Made by a program: the position numbers and the translations under genes
Part shown: positions 1 through 7,779 of the stretch, piece after piece
How positions within the stretch are numbered: position 1 is the stretch's first letter
Layout of the letters: each line of letters starts with the position of its first letter
DNA from: a virus
Virus record (IMG/VR): IMGVR_UViG_3300043598_000016
Coordinates: 1-64,000 of that record
Strand: one strand, 5' to 3'
Length of the DNA stretch: 64,000 nucleotides
The notes under the pieces: model-generated
Databases searched by the model: none
Seen by the model: only the letters and a program-made list of their open reading frames with translations
Told to the model about the DNA's origin: nothing

Positions 1-117
1 GCCCCCGCCCTTGGGGGTGGGGAGGGCATGCCCCCCGGGTGATCCACATCGCCCATGATCAACGATCTTCAAAGATCAACGATCATTGATCAATAAACAT
101 TAATATCAATTCGTTAT
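1..117. repeat. AT-rich left edge with clustered GATC sites
   Basis: No gene is seen here. After a GC-rich first 40 bases, six GATC sites occur at 41, 57, 64, 74, 81 and 88. The 11-mer GATCAACGATC is repeated at 57-67 and 74-84, and GATCTT/AAGATC form a small inverted repeat at 64-77. A strongly AT-rich tract follows to about 117. Iterons beside an AT-rich tract resemble origins or protein-binding end regions, but function is inferred only. Confidence 0.5.
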
Positions 118-471
118 TCAATTACAATTCTTTCGTGAGTTGCACGAGCGGCATAGGATAGGGGGGGTGGGTGTACCCCTATGCCTATCCCCTCCCCTAT
201 ACCATGACACTGGCACACCATGGTCATAGGTGAGGTCAGTGCTATGGTGCGGAGGGCACAGGTAACCGGGGCATAGGTAACCATGGGCCACTATCCACCT
301 ATGCACCATTGCCTTACGCATTGCACGTTCACTATGTTCTATTATCTTGGTTGGTACTGTTCGCTTCTCATATCGCTCACGCTCACTGGCATGGGTAGAG
401 CAGCGGCCTAAGCGGGTCGCCTTATCCGGGCATCCTCCGATGGTGCATACCCGAGCGGTACGCCTGGCCAT
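118..471 (-). CDS. HNH endonuclease
   Basis: A 117-aa HNH-family nuclease. The core is visible: a Cys-containing segment, then TYDHGVPVS carrying the general-base His of the beta-beta-alpha metal fold, then the C-terminal LCRSCNSRK containing the CxxC/Asn part. In many actinophages an HNH protein lies directly upstream of the terminase genes and assists packaging-end cleavage. Here it is the last gene of the leftward replication operon, and joining the window ends would place it just before TerS. GYLCP is tandemly duplicated (GYLCPGYLCP), encoded by a 15-bp imperfect repeat near 262-291. The gene is less GC-rich than its neighbours, suggesting separate acquisition. The start ATG at 471 follows an AAGGGGGTGG ribosome-binding site. 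Confidence 0.85.
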   Translation of the reverse strand: MARRTARVCTIGGCPDKATRLGRCSTHASERERYEKRTVPTKIIEHSERAMRKAMVHRWIVAHGYLCPGYLCPPHHSTDLTYDHGVPVSWYRGGDRHRGTPTPPILCRSCNSRKNCN

Positions 472-787
472 GCCACCCCCTTGCTACCTGGGGTACCTAC
501 CTCAGCTACCTATCTTTGATCTACATCTGATCCACACCAATACCGATAGTGGATCTATGTGTGATCTACATCTGACTGCCAACCTGGCAGCACCAGGCGC
601 ACGGGCATGGCCATGGTCTAGGCACCTGAGCTCGGCCCATCACCCCAGGCCGCACACGGTGGGCGGCCCATGGGTACCGGGGGTAGGTCTCACCCTGGGG
701 TAGCTCAACGGGGTGGGGTGGATCAACGGGGGTGCACTGACAAAGCACCAGCCTCACCGCGCAGCGTTCCTAAGTAGACCGATCTTG
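472..787. other. Intergenic region with 14-bp direct repeat
   Basis: A 316-base stretch without a convincing gene. The 14-mer TGATCTACATCTGA occurs twice, at 517-530 and 562-575, exactly 45 bases apart and in the same orientation. ACCCCAGG (642-649) and CCTGGGGT (694-701) form an inverted repeat around TGGGCGGCCCA. GATCAACG, repeated at the left edge, recurs at 721-728. It lies upstream of the HNH gene, so an operator, promoter or end-recognition function is possible. No clear -10/-35 pair was recognised. Confidence 0.45.
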
Positions 788-1684
788 TCAAGCCGAGCAG
801 CGCGTGGTACGGGCCCTGGTGCCCACCCGGGCCAGGGTGGCCATGGCCTGCTCAGCGTCGTACAGCGGGGTGCGCGTCAGGGGGTCCAGGTCCACCGGTA
901 CGCAATGCTTGGTGATCACGGACTGGGCCCTACCAGACAGCCGCCGCAGGGTGTCCCGGCTGATCAGCGCCCGTCTGCGGGTGAGCCGCTCGGTGACCAG
1001 GCCGAGCTGCCGCATCCGGGTATGGATCATGCGTCCGGCCCGCATGAATTGCCCGGATGTCCACACGTGATCGCAGTCCGAGCAGCGCATCAGCGTGGGG
1101 TCAGCCTCCCGGGTGGGGATCAGCGCCAGCACCGTGCCGGTGCAGTACGCCGCGCGCTGCCCAGGCTGCGGGCACGGGCCCACCGGAAACCGCCGGTCGT
1201 ACTCGGGCAGGTCGATGGCGTGCCGGGCCGCGTCCAGGGCGTGGTCCAGCCTGGCCGCCGCCGGCCCGATGCCGGATCGCAGCACCAACTCCGGGCGCTG
1301 GGTCCAGAGCCACCGGGCCAACGGGGCCGGATCCGGGTTTGAGCCCTCAGCGCCAATCTGAGCCACGCACCGGTGACAGGCCACCTCGCAGGCCGTCAGC
1401 GGGCCCGCTAGCGCGTCCAGCGCCCGTACGGCGCCAGCGAGGCGGCTCATGGCGTGACTGGCCTGCTCGTTCCACGGCAGCGGCCGGGCCGAGCTACCCG
1501 AGGTGGGGTCGCCCAGGCAGTCCTGCCGGGTCCGGGTGATGAGCAGATCGGGCCAGACCTCGAGCACCTCGAGCAGGTCTGTGTCCAGCCCCTCGGCGCA
1601 CCCGGTGCACAGCAGCCCGTTGTGTTGCGGCACCCCGCAGCCCGGCGCGGTGCAGCGGGGCCGGCGCTCAGGCTGGCTCGTCAT
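788..1684 (-). CDS. Zinc-finger/HTH DNA-binding protein
   Basis: A 298-aa protein. The N terminus has a treble-clef-like set of Cys (CTAPGCG, then LLCTGC, residues about 11-29). The middle has more Cys pairs (CEVACHRC, then MRCSDC near residue 200). The C-terminal 70 residues (LTRRRALISRDTLRRL, ending in a SVITKHCVPVDLDP-type segment) look like a helix-turn-helix reader. Similar zinc-plus-HTH proteins are common in Streptomyces-type phages and are usually unassigned. Its start overlaps the end of the upstream 85-aa gene by 17 bases, so it is translated in the replication operon. A role in transcription or replication control is inferred from domain type only. Confidence 0.6.
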   Translation of the reverse strand: MTSQPERRPRCTAPGCGVPQHNGLLCTGCAEGLDTDLLEVLEVWPDLLITRTRQDCLGDPTSGSSARPLPWNEQASHAMSRLAGAVRALDALAGPLTACEVACHRCVAQIGAEGSNPDPAPLARWLWTQRPELVLRSGIGPAAARLDHALDAARHAIDLPEYDRRFPVGPCPQPGQRAAYCTGTVLALIPTREADPTLMRCSDCDHVWTSGQFMRAGRMIHTRMRQLGLVTERLTRRRALISRDTLRRLSGRAQSVITKHCVPVDLDPLTRTPLYDAEQAMATLARVGTRARTTRCSA

Positions 1685-1925
1685 CGTCGTCTCCCAGGTT
1701 GAGGGCGGTGCCGCGCAGCACGTCCAGCGCGGCGGCCATCAGCCCGCGTTTGTCGATCCAGTCCAGCCCGGTGCTCGAGTAGGTGCCCAGCGAAGTCACC
1801 CCGGTCTCAAAGTTCTGGATCTTGCAGATCAGGAACCCGGAGACTACGTGTTCGTGATCTTCCAGATCGGCGACCAGGCCGAGCCGCTCGAGCACCGGGG
1901 CCAGCGGCTGATGATCTTCACTCAT
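1668..1925 (-). CDS. Hypothetical protein, 85 aa
   Basis: An acidic 85-aa protein not recognised as a known family. It begins at ATG 1925, nine bases after the polymerase stop codon, behind a GAGGGG ribosome-binding site, and overlaps the following zinc/HTH gene. The C terminus ends in a run of acidic residues (GDDDDEPA). Its position directly after the polymerase and tight coupling suggest a small replication accessory, but nothing in the sequence proves this. Confidence 0.6.
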   Translation of the reverse strand: MSEDHQPLAPVLERLGLVADLEDHEHVVSGFLICKIQNFETGVTSLGTYSSTGLDWIDKRGLMAAALDVLRGTALNLGDDDDEPA

Positions 1926-1934
1926 GCGTACCCC

Positions 1935-4900
1935 TCACGTGGAGTCGGTCCAGAACGGGGACGGCTCATCCGGCTCGGCGATGATCGGCACGCCGAATAG
2001 GTTCCCTTGCATGCACTCGACCAGCGCGGCGGTGGCCTCGGCGCCGTCTTCCTCGGGCACCTGGATGATCAACTCATCGTGTACCGGCATCAGCGTGCAG
2101 TGCCCCCATCGGGTCTCCCGCCAGCGCAGCAGGGCATCCACCAGCAGCTCCCGGCACGATCCCTGGATGGCGTAGTTCGGCGCCTTGTGCGGGAATGCCG
2201 GCGGGAAGTGGATCACGCGTCCGGAGTAGCTGACCATGTGGGTCTGGCCCCGGCGGACCGCCTGGCGTAGATCATTCGACCACTGCTGAAACTGCGGGGT
2301 GAGCGCCTTGAGGCTGTCCACGATCGCGGCCATGGTCTGCTCGTTCACGCCGATCTGCTGGGCCAGCGTGACGATCCCGCCGCCGTACATGTGCCCGAAC
2401 ACACCGGGCTTCACCGCGTAGTAATCCGCCTTGGTGGCATCCGGCCCGAAAGCCTGTTTGGCGATCATCCAGTGGAAATTGACCCGTGCGTCCGGGTCGG
2501 TGTTGGCGTCCGCCTCGGCGATCTTGGCCAGCATCGTCTGGTCCCCGGACAGCGCGCCGGCGCCGCGCAGCTCCACCCCGGCGAAGTCGGCTTTGATCAG
2601 CACGTGGCCCTCATCGGCCCGGTACAGCGCGCGGATCCCGCCGGTCTTGGGCAACTGCTGACAGTTCGGCCTGACACTCGACATACGCCCGGTGTCCGCC
2701 GAGAGAGTGTAGATCGTTGGCCGGGCCCGCCCGTCCCCGTTGTTGATCAGCAGGCCGTACGGCTTGAGGAACAAATTGATCACGGTGTCCGAGTGCCGCC
2801 AGTCGATCACCAGGCTGGCCAGGCGGCCCGCGTCGGTGTCCGGGTGGTCCCGCTTGAGTACCTGCAGCACGTGATCCGCCGTGCTGGCTTGGCCCTGGGG
2901 GAATTTTCCGGACGGCTTGGTACGCGGGCACCGGTAGCCCACCCGCTCGAGCCCAGCGGCCAGCTGCTGGCTGCTCTTGGGGTTCTCCACCCGGTAGCCG
3001 GTGATCTCGGCCATTGCCTGGGCCATCAGCGCGGTGTGCTCGGCCACCTTGCCCCGGTGCAGCTCGGCGTCTAGGGGCAGCCCCCGGTAGGAGATCCGGG
3101 CGGTCATCTCCTGGGCCGCCCGTTCCCGGTGCATGATCGGCGCCGGGATGGTGGGCAGCCGCCGGTCCAGCGCGGCGGTATCCAGGACATCGGCGGCGGC
3201 GTACCGGACCATGGTCGATGAGTTGGGCTTGACCTGGGCCCAGCCCGAGCGCTCGAGCGGGGTCTCTGGCTTGACCTTGGTGAGCCACCCGCCGGCTTTG
3301 AACAGCCCCTCACGGGCCTCATCGGCGCCCTTGGACACCCCGGCCGGGCCGAGCACCTTGGCGCCCAGAGACTTGAGATCCGGATCCGAGCCGGTGGAGC
3401 GGGGATCGCCGAGCTTGGCCGGGATCACGGTGTCCCACATCCGGTACCAGCCAGACTCAATGGCGATCATGTCAGCCCAGGCCAACGGGTTGAGGTCCGC
3501 CGTGGCCGAGTGCGCGCAGAGCCTCGGCGCCTCGGCCACCAGCGCGGTGACCACCGCCCGCTGCTCCGCCGAGGTGGGATCGAGCACCAGCGCCAGATCC
3601 TCATCGCCGAGCTGCACCAGGCGCAGCGCGTACTCATCGCGCCCGAGTGCGTAGCCGGTGTGCTCCACGTCAAGGGTCAACGACCCGCTGCGCTCGAGGA
3701 TGCACCGCCCGGCGGTGAGTGCCTCGTCCGTGGTGATCTCGGTGATGGCGCCGGCCCGGTTGACCGCCGCCGGCAGCGTGACCTCCGCCCCCTCGGCGGC
3801 CGCGATGGCCACCAGCCGAGCGGCCGCCTTGGCCTCAGCCGCGATCCGCTTTTTGTCCACCGACACCCGGCCGGTATCGGTGCGCGCGGTCACCTTGGCC
3901 GGCGGGTCGAATAGGCCGAGCTCACCGGCCCGGCGCGCGATGTCCTCGAGCTCGGCGGCGGCCGCGCCAGTCACGCTCTGTGTATCGGTGGCCGGCGCCG
4001 GCGGGTCGTTCGTTAGGCTAACGTAATTGGTATCCGCTGAACTCGATGGCGGCTCGCTGGCGAGTACCGAATCAGTACCCGCCCGCGCCGGTTGGCCGAG
4101 GTCGGCCGCGAATCTGGGCGAGGATTCCGGCGGGATTGGCGGGGCGGCTTCTATTTTCTCTGTGTAGTGCTGTGTAGGTACTCCATTAGGTGTAGTAAAT
4201 GACGTGTTGTGTGTTGTGAGGCTTATAGGACGGGATATACCCGCCAACCCGCCACTACTATTACTAGAAATACCGTTTGAGCTGGCGTTTTGTGGCGTGG
4301 CGGGTTGCGGCTGGAGACCCGCCCCGGACCCGCCGAACCCGCCCGGCGCCCCGCCACCCCCGTGAAGATCCATAGCGGTGCCGCCGGTTACGGAGAGTGG
4401 CCGATACCAGCGTCCATCCAGCTTGGCCGCCGGGTGCCCGAGGTCTGTCAGCGCCCGGCCGAACGCGGTTTCGCTGCCCGGTCCGGTGCGCCGGTAGAGC
4501 GGGTGGGATTCCAGCCAGGAGGCGTACGCGATGAACAGCTGGCGCCCCGGTGTGCCCGGCTGGGCCGGGGTGGTCCGCTCGGCCACCCAGGCGGACACCG
4601 GGGACTGCTGGGCCACCATCTCCTCCGCCTCGCGGATCAGCGCAAGCGGCGCGCGATGGTTGCTCGCCGAGTCCCGGTCAGCCAGCCAACCGGCCGCCTC
4701 GGTCATCAGCGCGGCGAGGATTCCAGGCGCCTCGGCGGCCCAGGTCACCGGCCGGGCCAACTGCTGGCGCAGCGGCCGGATGTCCGCCTCGAGCGCCTCG
4801 CACGGCACCATCCGCATGCGGGCCCGTAGCGCCGGGTCGGTGATCGGCGGCTCATCGTTAGAGGTGAGCACCAGCGTGTGAGTGGGCGCGAAAGTCACCG

Positions 4901-6842
4901 GGTTGCCGCGCATCGGGTTGCCGGTGAGCGGGATCCCACCGGTGATCTGCTTGAGCCGCTCGGTAGCCAGGTGACCACGGCGCGGCCCCTCATCCACGAA
5001 CGCCAACCTGCAGCCCTTGAGGGCGTAGATGATGCTGGCGTGCGCCTGGTCCGCGCCGGCCAGCAGCCGAGCGTCCGCCGCGATGCCGTAGGTACCCAGC
5101 ACCCGGCAGAGCAGCCCGATCACCGAGCTCTTACCCGAGCGTTCCCGGCCGTAGAGCACCGGCAGCGCCGCGTCCGGGTAGCCGGTGAGCGAGATGGCCA
5201 GCACCCGGACCGCCCAGGCGCGGATCTCCGGATCGGGCCACACGGCGGCCAGGAACGCATCCCACACGGGCGTAGGGCCGGGCGCCGGGATCACCGAGGC
5301 GGTGTGCATGTGCGGGGTGTTCGGATCCACCCAGTCGGCCACCGTGGGCACCTCGAGCGAGCGGGACAGCGACCAGGGCCAGCCGCCGGCCCACAGCACC
5401 TCGGGATCCTGATCGAGCTCGGCCACGTCAACCGACCACGGCGCCCGGTCATCCCGGGTGATGTCTTTGACCTTCCGGGTGATCTTGGCCGAGCCGGCCG
5501 AGCTCATATATTGATCACGCCAGTAGCTCGCCCAGTGCTCCCGGGTCCAATCCTCTTTGTCCTTGGGCCGGGGCACCACGCCAGCCGGCATCAGCCGCGC
5601 CACCATGGACACCGCCCAGCCGGCCCGGTCGTGGCGCTCGAGCCAGCGTTCCGCCGAGCGGGCCAGCCAGGTGGCCGAGCTCTCCGACCAGAGCAGCGCC
5701 GGGCGCATCCGCATCAGCACCGCCTCGGCGTGCGCCTGGTCCGTCCCGGACGGCTCGAACGGGTGCGCCCCGATCGCGGACAGCACCGACCACGGCGGCG
5801 GGGGCAGCGGGGTGTCCAGGGGGCTCGAGCTGAGCACGTCCTCGGACAGTTCCACCCCGCCATCCGCCATCCACTGCGCCTCTTGGGCCGGGGTGTAGAC
5901 GTAGAACGGCCGCTGCGCCCCATCAGCCAGCCCCTGGGCCATCCACAGCTCATCCGCCTCATCGGGGGCACCCCAGCAGGCCGCCACGGCGCCACGGAGC
6001 CGCTCAGCCGCGTCCGCCTCGGTGAGGTAGCCGCCCCCGACGTAGCCGCCGAGGGTCAGCGCGGCGCGCATCAGCACGTCCCGGAACCCACCGGCCCGGT
6101 CATGCTCGGCCACGGCGGTGAGCTTTTCCGCCATCGCGGACTGGGCGGCCCGCTCGGCCTGCGGCGCCTTGGCCGAGCGCTCCATGGCCAGCCAGCCGGC
6201 CGGCACGTTCTCCGGGGCCCTGGCCATGCTCGGCCCACCCGAGGCGGCCGCCATCAGCTGGCGCAGCGCCTCCCCGGAGTTGTCCACCCGCCAGCCCAGC
6301 TCCCAGGCGCCCAGGTCCGGCCCGCCGGCCCATCGGTACGCCCGGGCCACGCCGTCCACCTTGGACACCCGCACCGTGGGCGGCAGGAACACGAACCCCC
6401 GGCCGTGCCCATCCCCGGCGCCGGCCTGGATGTCGATCCCGGGCAGCACGTTGGTGGCCTTGGCCACGCCGAGCGAATTGATCCACAGGTGCCCGCCGCC
6501 GGACGGGGTGGCCACCGAGCCGTAGGCGGTGGGCAGCGTGCCATTCATCTGGGCCAGCGACTCGGCGCCGCCGTTGCGAGGGTCCACGTCCAGCACGTCC
6601 AGGCCGTGCCCCATCACCGCGCAGAGCGCCCAGCCAGGTTGCCAGCGATCGGGCACCGAGGCATCCGGGCCGGTGTGCTGCCAGCCGGTGGGCAGCGCGA
6701 ACCCGGTGGAGCTCGAGGGATCGGGCGGGGCGACGAACAGCGGGATTCCCAGCCGGGCTATCCCACGCGCCGCCTCGAGTGCGCCGGCCAGCTCATCCGC
6801 ACTGAGAGGCCTGGGGGTTTGAGGCGTGTCTTGCCTGGTCAT
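1935..6842 (-). CDS. Primase-polymerase / SF3 helicase / 3'-5' exonuclease / family A DNA polymerase fusion
   Basis: A single 1635-aa replisome protein. Residues about 20-210 match the bifunctional primase-polymerase (AEP) fold, with the catalytic LDVDP near 84 and TPSGGGHLW near 115. Residues about 480-760 are a virus-type SF3/D5-like helicase: Walker A GRERSGKS near 567, Walker B LAFVDEG near 614, and a TSND sensor. Residues about 820-950 are a Ser/Gly/Asn-rich linker encoded by unusually AT-rich DNA (4010-4330). Residues about 1050-1220 carry a DnaQ-like proofreading exonuclease (DVEHTGY; HSATADL; YAAADV). The C terminus is PolA-like with motif A DFAGVELR near 1419, FGHMYGGG near 1485 and motif C HDELI near 1590. 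This would let one polypeptide prime, unwind and copy phage DNA. Start ATG 6842 follows ACCGGAG. Confidence 0.9.
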   Translation of the reverse strand: MTRQDTPQTPRPLSADELAGALEAARGIARLGIPLFVAPPDPSSSTGFALPTGWQHTGPDASVPDRWQPGWALCAVMGHGLDVLDVDPRNGGAESLAQMNGTLPTAYGSVATPSGGGHLWINSLGVAKATNVLPGIDIQAGAGDGHGRGFVFLPPTVRVSKVDGVARAYRWAGGPDLGAWELGWRVDNSGEALRQLMAAASGGPSMARAPENVPAGWLAMERSAKAPQAERAAQSAMAEKLTAVAEHDRAGGFRDVLMRAALTLGGYVGGGYLTEADAAERLRGAVAACWGAPDEADELWMAQGLADGAQRPFYVYTPAQEAQWMADGGVELSEDVLSSSPLDTPLPPPPWSVLSAIGAHPFEPSGTDQAHAEAVLMRMRPALLWSESSATWLARSAERWLERHDRAGWAVSMVARLMPAGVVPRPKDKEDWTREHWASYWRDQYMSSAGSAKITRKVKDITRDDRAPWSVDVAELDQDPEVLWAGGWPWSLSRSLEVPTVADWVDPNTPHMHTASVIPAPGPTPVWDAFLAAVWPDPEIRAWAVRVLAISLTGYPDAALPVLYGRERSGKSSVIGLLCRVLGTYGIAADARLLAGADQAHASIIYALKGCRLAFVDEGPRRGHLATERLKQITGGIPLTGNPMRGNPVTFAPTHTLVLTSNDEPPITDPALRARMRMVPCEALEADIRPLRQQLARPVTWAAEAPGILAALMTEAAGWLADRDSASNHRAPLALIREAEEMVAQQSPVSAWVAERTTPAQPGTPGRQLFIAYASWLESHPLYRRTGPGSETAFGRALTDLGHPAAKLDGRWYRPLSVTGGTAMDLHGGGGAPGGFGGSGAGLQPQPATPQNASSNGISSNSSGGLAGISRPISLTTHNTSFTTPNGVPTQHYTEKIEAAPPIPPESSPRFAADLGQPARAGTDSVLASEPPSSSADTNYVSLTNDPPAPATDTQSVTGAAAAELEDIARRAGELGLFDPPAKVTARTDTGRVSVDKKRIAAEAKAAARLVAIAAAEGAEVTLPAAVNRAGAITEITTDEALTAGRCILERSGSLTLDVEHTGYALGRDEYALRLVQLGDEDLALVLDPTSAEQRAVVTALVAEAPRLCAHSATADLNPLAWADMIAIESGWYRMWDTVIPAKLGDPRSTGSDPDLKSLGAKVLGPAGVSKGADEAREGLFKAGGWLTKVKPETPLERSGWAQVKPNSSTMVRYAAADVLDTAALDRRLPTIPAPIMHRERAAQEMTARISYRGLPLDAELHRGKVAEHTALMAQAMAEITGYRVENPKSSQQLAAGLERVGYRCPRTKPSGKFPQGQASTADHVLQVLKRDHPDTDAGRLASLVIDWRHSDTVINLFLKPYGLLINNGDGRARPTIYTLSADTGRMSSVRPNCQQLPKTGGIRALYRADEGHVLIKADFAGVELRGAGALSGDQTMLAKIAEADANTDPDARVNFHWMIAKQAFGPDATKADYYAVKPGVFGHMYGGGIVTLAQQIGVNEQTMAAIVDSLKALTPQFQQWSNDLRQAVRRGQTHMVSYSGRVIHFPPAFPHKAPNYAIQGSCRELLVDALLRWRETRWGHCTLMPVHDELIIQVPEEDGAEATAALVECMQGNLFGVPIIAEPDEPSPFWTDST
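4010..4330 (-). other. AT-rich linker segment inside the replisome fusion
   Basis: Base composition drops sharply compared with the flanks although the reading frame stays open. It holds a perfect CGTTAG-G-CTAACG palindrome (4011-4023), the minus-strand 12-mer AAGCCTCACAAC (4213-4224) also present in the 13.6 kb leader (13618-13629), and ACTATTACTAGAAAT near 4255, which matches 13 of 15 bases near 63672. These features look intergenic, consistent with two ancestral genes joined through a former spacer. Confidence 0.5.
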
Positions 6843-6890
6843 CCGGTAAACTCCGGTCTGTTTGGTAATCCGGGTAGGGCCCGGCCGGGT

Positions 6891-6904
6891 GCGTGAGGCT
6901 CCCC
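6891..6904 (-). promoter_or_regulatory. Orphan start-associated element
   Basis: The minus strand reads GGGGAGCCTCACGC with no start codon directly behind it; the polymerase ATG lies 49 bases further on at 6842. It overlaps a CCCCGGCCGGGG palindrome (6901-6912). It may be a remnant of a lost small gene or a displaced translation enhancer. Confidence 0.4.
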
Positions 6905-6916
6905 GGCCGGGGAAGT

Positions 6917-7474
6917 TCAGATAGAGGCGGTGTGTTCGCTGGGCACACCGTGGGGGGCGCCGGACACATCGGGCGGTGTGTCCGGGCCCCGGCGCCGAGC
7001 TCGGGCAGCGCGGGCGCGCCGGCCCAGCGGATCCGGCAGTCCCGCGTCATGGCACGCGGCGTAGAGCGCGTGCCGCAGTCCGTCCAGGCCGTGGTTGGCC
7101 ATCCCCTTGGCCACCGCGACCAGCCCGGCGGCCTGCATGCGCGGTTCGGTGGCCCAGGCTTTGACCTGGTGCGCCGGCCGCAGCCAGCCCACGTCCGCGC
7201 GTTCCTCGGCCAGTACGGCGAGGTGCTCCACCAGGGAGCGGGTGGCCACCGCCGCGCCGCCTTCCCGGGCCAGCCCACTCACGTAACGCTCCACCGCCAC
7301 ACCGACGTGCCCGGGCGCTTCCTCGATCAGCGAGGCCACCAGCGCCATGGCCATGCCCGAGTCACATTGCGCGACGTGCGCGCCGAGCTCCAATGGGTGG
7401 TCGGTGTCCCAGTCCAGCACCCCGATGCCGGTGGTGAGGCCGGGGTCCACACCTATCACTCTGATCATGGTCAT
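6917..7474 (-). CDS. RuvC-like Holliday junction resolvase
   Basis: A 185-aa RNase H-fold nuclease of the RuvC type. Residues 6-16 read VIGVDPGLTTG with the first catalytic Asp at 10. VAVERY at 60-65 supplies the Glu, and a later DGLRHALY...HDAG segment provides the remaining acidic residues. It would resolve branched recombination or replication intermediates before packaging. The start is ATG 7474, whose ATGA overlaps the stop of the HNH gene upstream, behind the element GGGAGCCTCGC. The C-terminal 35 residues are Arg/Pro-rich and probably disordered. Confidence 0.8.
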   Translation of the reverse strand: MTMIRVIGVDPGLTTGIGVLDWDTDHPLELGAHVAQCDSGMAMALVASLIEEAPGHVGVAVERYVSGLAREGGAAVATRSLVEHLAVLAEERADVGWLRPAHQVKAWATEPRMQAAGLVAVAKGMANHGLDGLRHALYAACHDAGLPDPLGRRARAARARRRGPDTPPDVSGAPHGVPSEHTASI

Positions 7475-7779
7475 GTTTGCGAGGCTCCCTCGAGACGGGC
7501 CCGGCGACGTGCCTGGGCCATCAGTCCGCCCTGGCGTGCCTGACAAGGTCCGCAGGCCGGGCGAATATTGGTCTTGCTGTAGGTGCCGCCGTCACACCGG
7601 GGGATCGGCCAGCAGTCCACTGACACCGAGTCGATACCCAGCACGGTGGGGCACATCGAACACACCGCCGTGGTGCCGTCCCCGAAGTTGTCCAGCAGCC
7701 ACTGGCGCCGCCGGCGGCGGTCACGTGAGTTGCCGCGCTGGTTGCCGTTGGTGGTGCCGCGCCGGCACGGGCCGCTCAC
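7471..7779 (-). CDS. HNH-like zinc endonuclease
   Basis: A 102-aa basic protein with an HNH/treble-clef layout: CSMC near residue 40, VDCWPIPRCDGGTY in place of the usual His-rich strand, then NIRPACGPCQARQGG. The Asn and CxxC are canonical, but the HH pair is replaced by DC, so catalytic competence is uncertain. It starts at GTG 7779, overlapping the helicase stop (GTGA), and its stop overlaps the RuvC-like start. Its final codons (Gly-Ala-Ser-Gln-Thr) are written by the start-associated element of the next gene. It may be a recombination nuclease or a homing-type remnant. Confidence 0.65.
   Translation of the reverse strand: MSGPCRRGTTNGNQRGNSRDRRRRRQWLLDNFGDGTTAVCSMCPTVLGIDSVSVDCWPIPRCDGGTYSKTNIRPACGPCQARQGGLMAQARRRARLEGASQT
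7479..7489 (-). promoter_or_regulatory. Start-associated element of RuvC-like gene
   Basis: The minus strand reads GGGAGCCTCGC, four bases before ATG 7474. It lies inside the 3' end of the HNH gene and sets its C-terminal residues. Confidence 0.6.

Noticed and set aside
4878-6896. 672-aa reading frame on the plus strand
   Set aside because: It is antisense to the primase-helicase part of the fusion. High GC third-position bias creates long mirror frames; its Arg/His/Pro/Gly composition and lack of motifs show it is not a gene.
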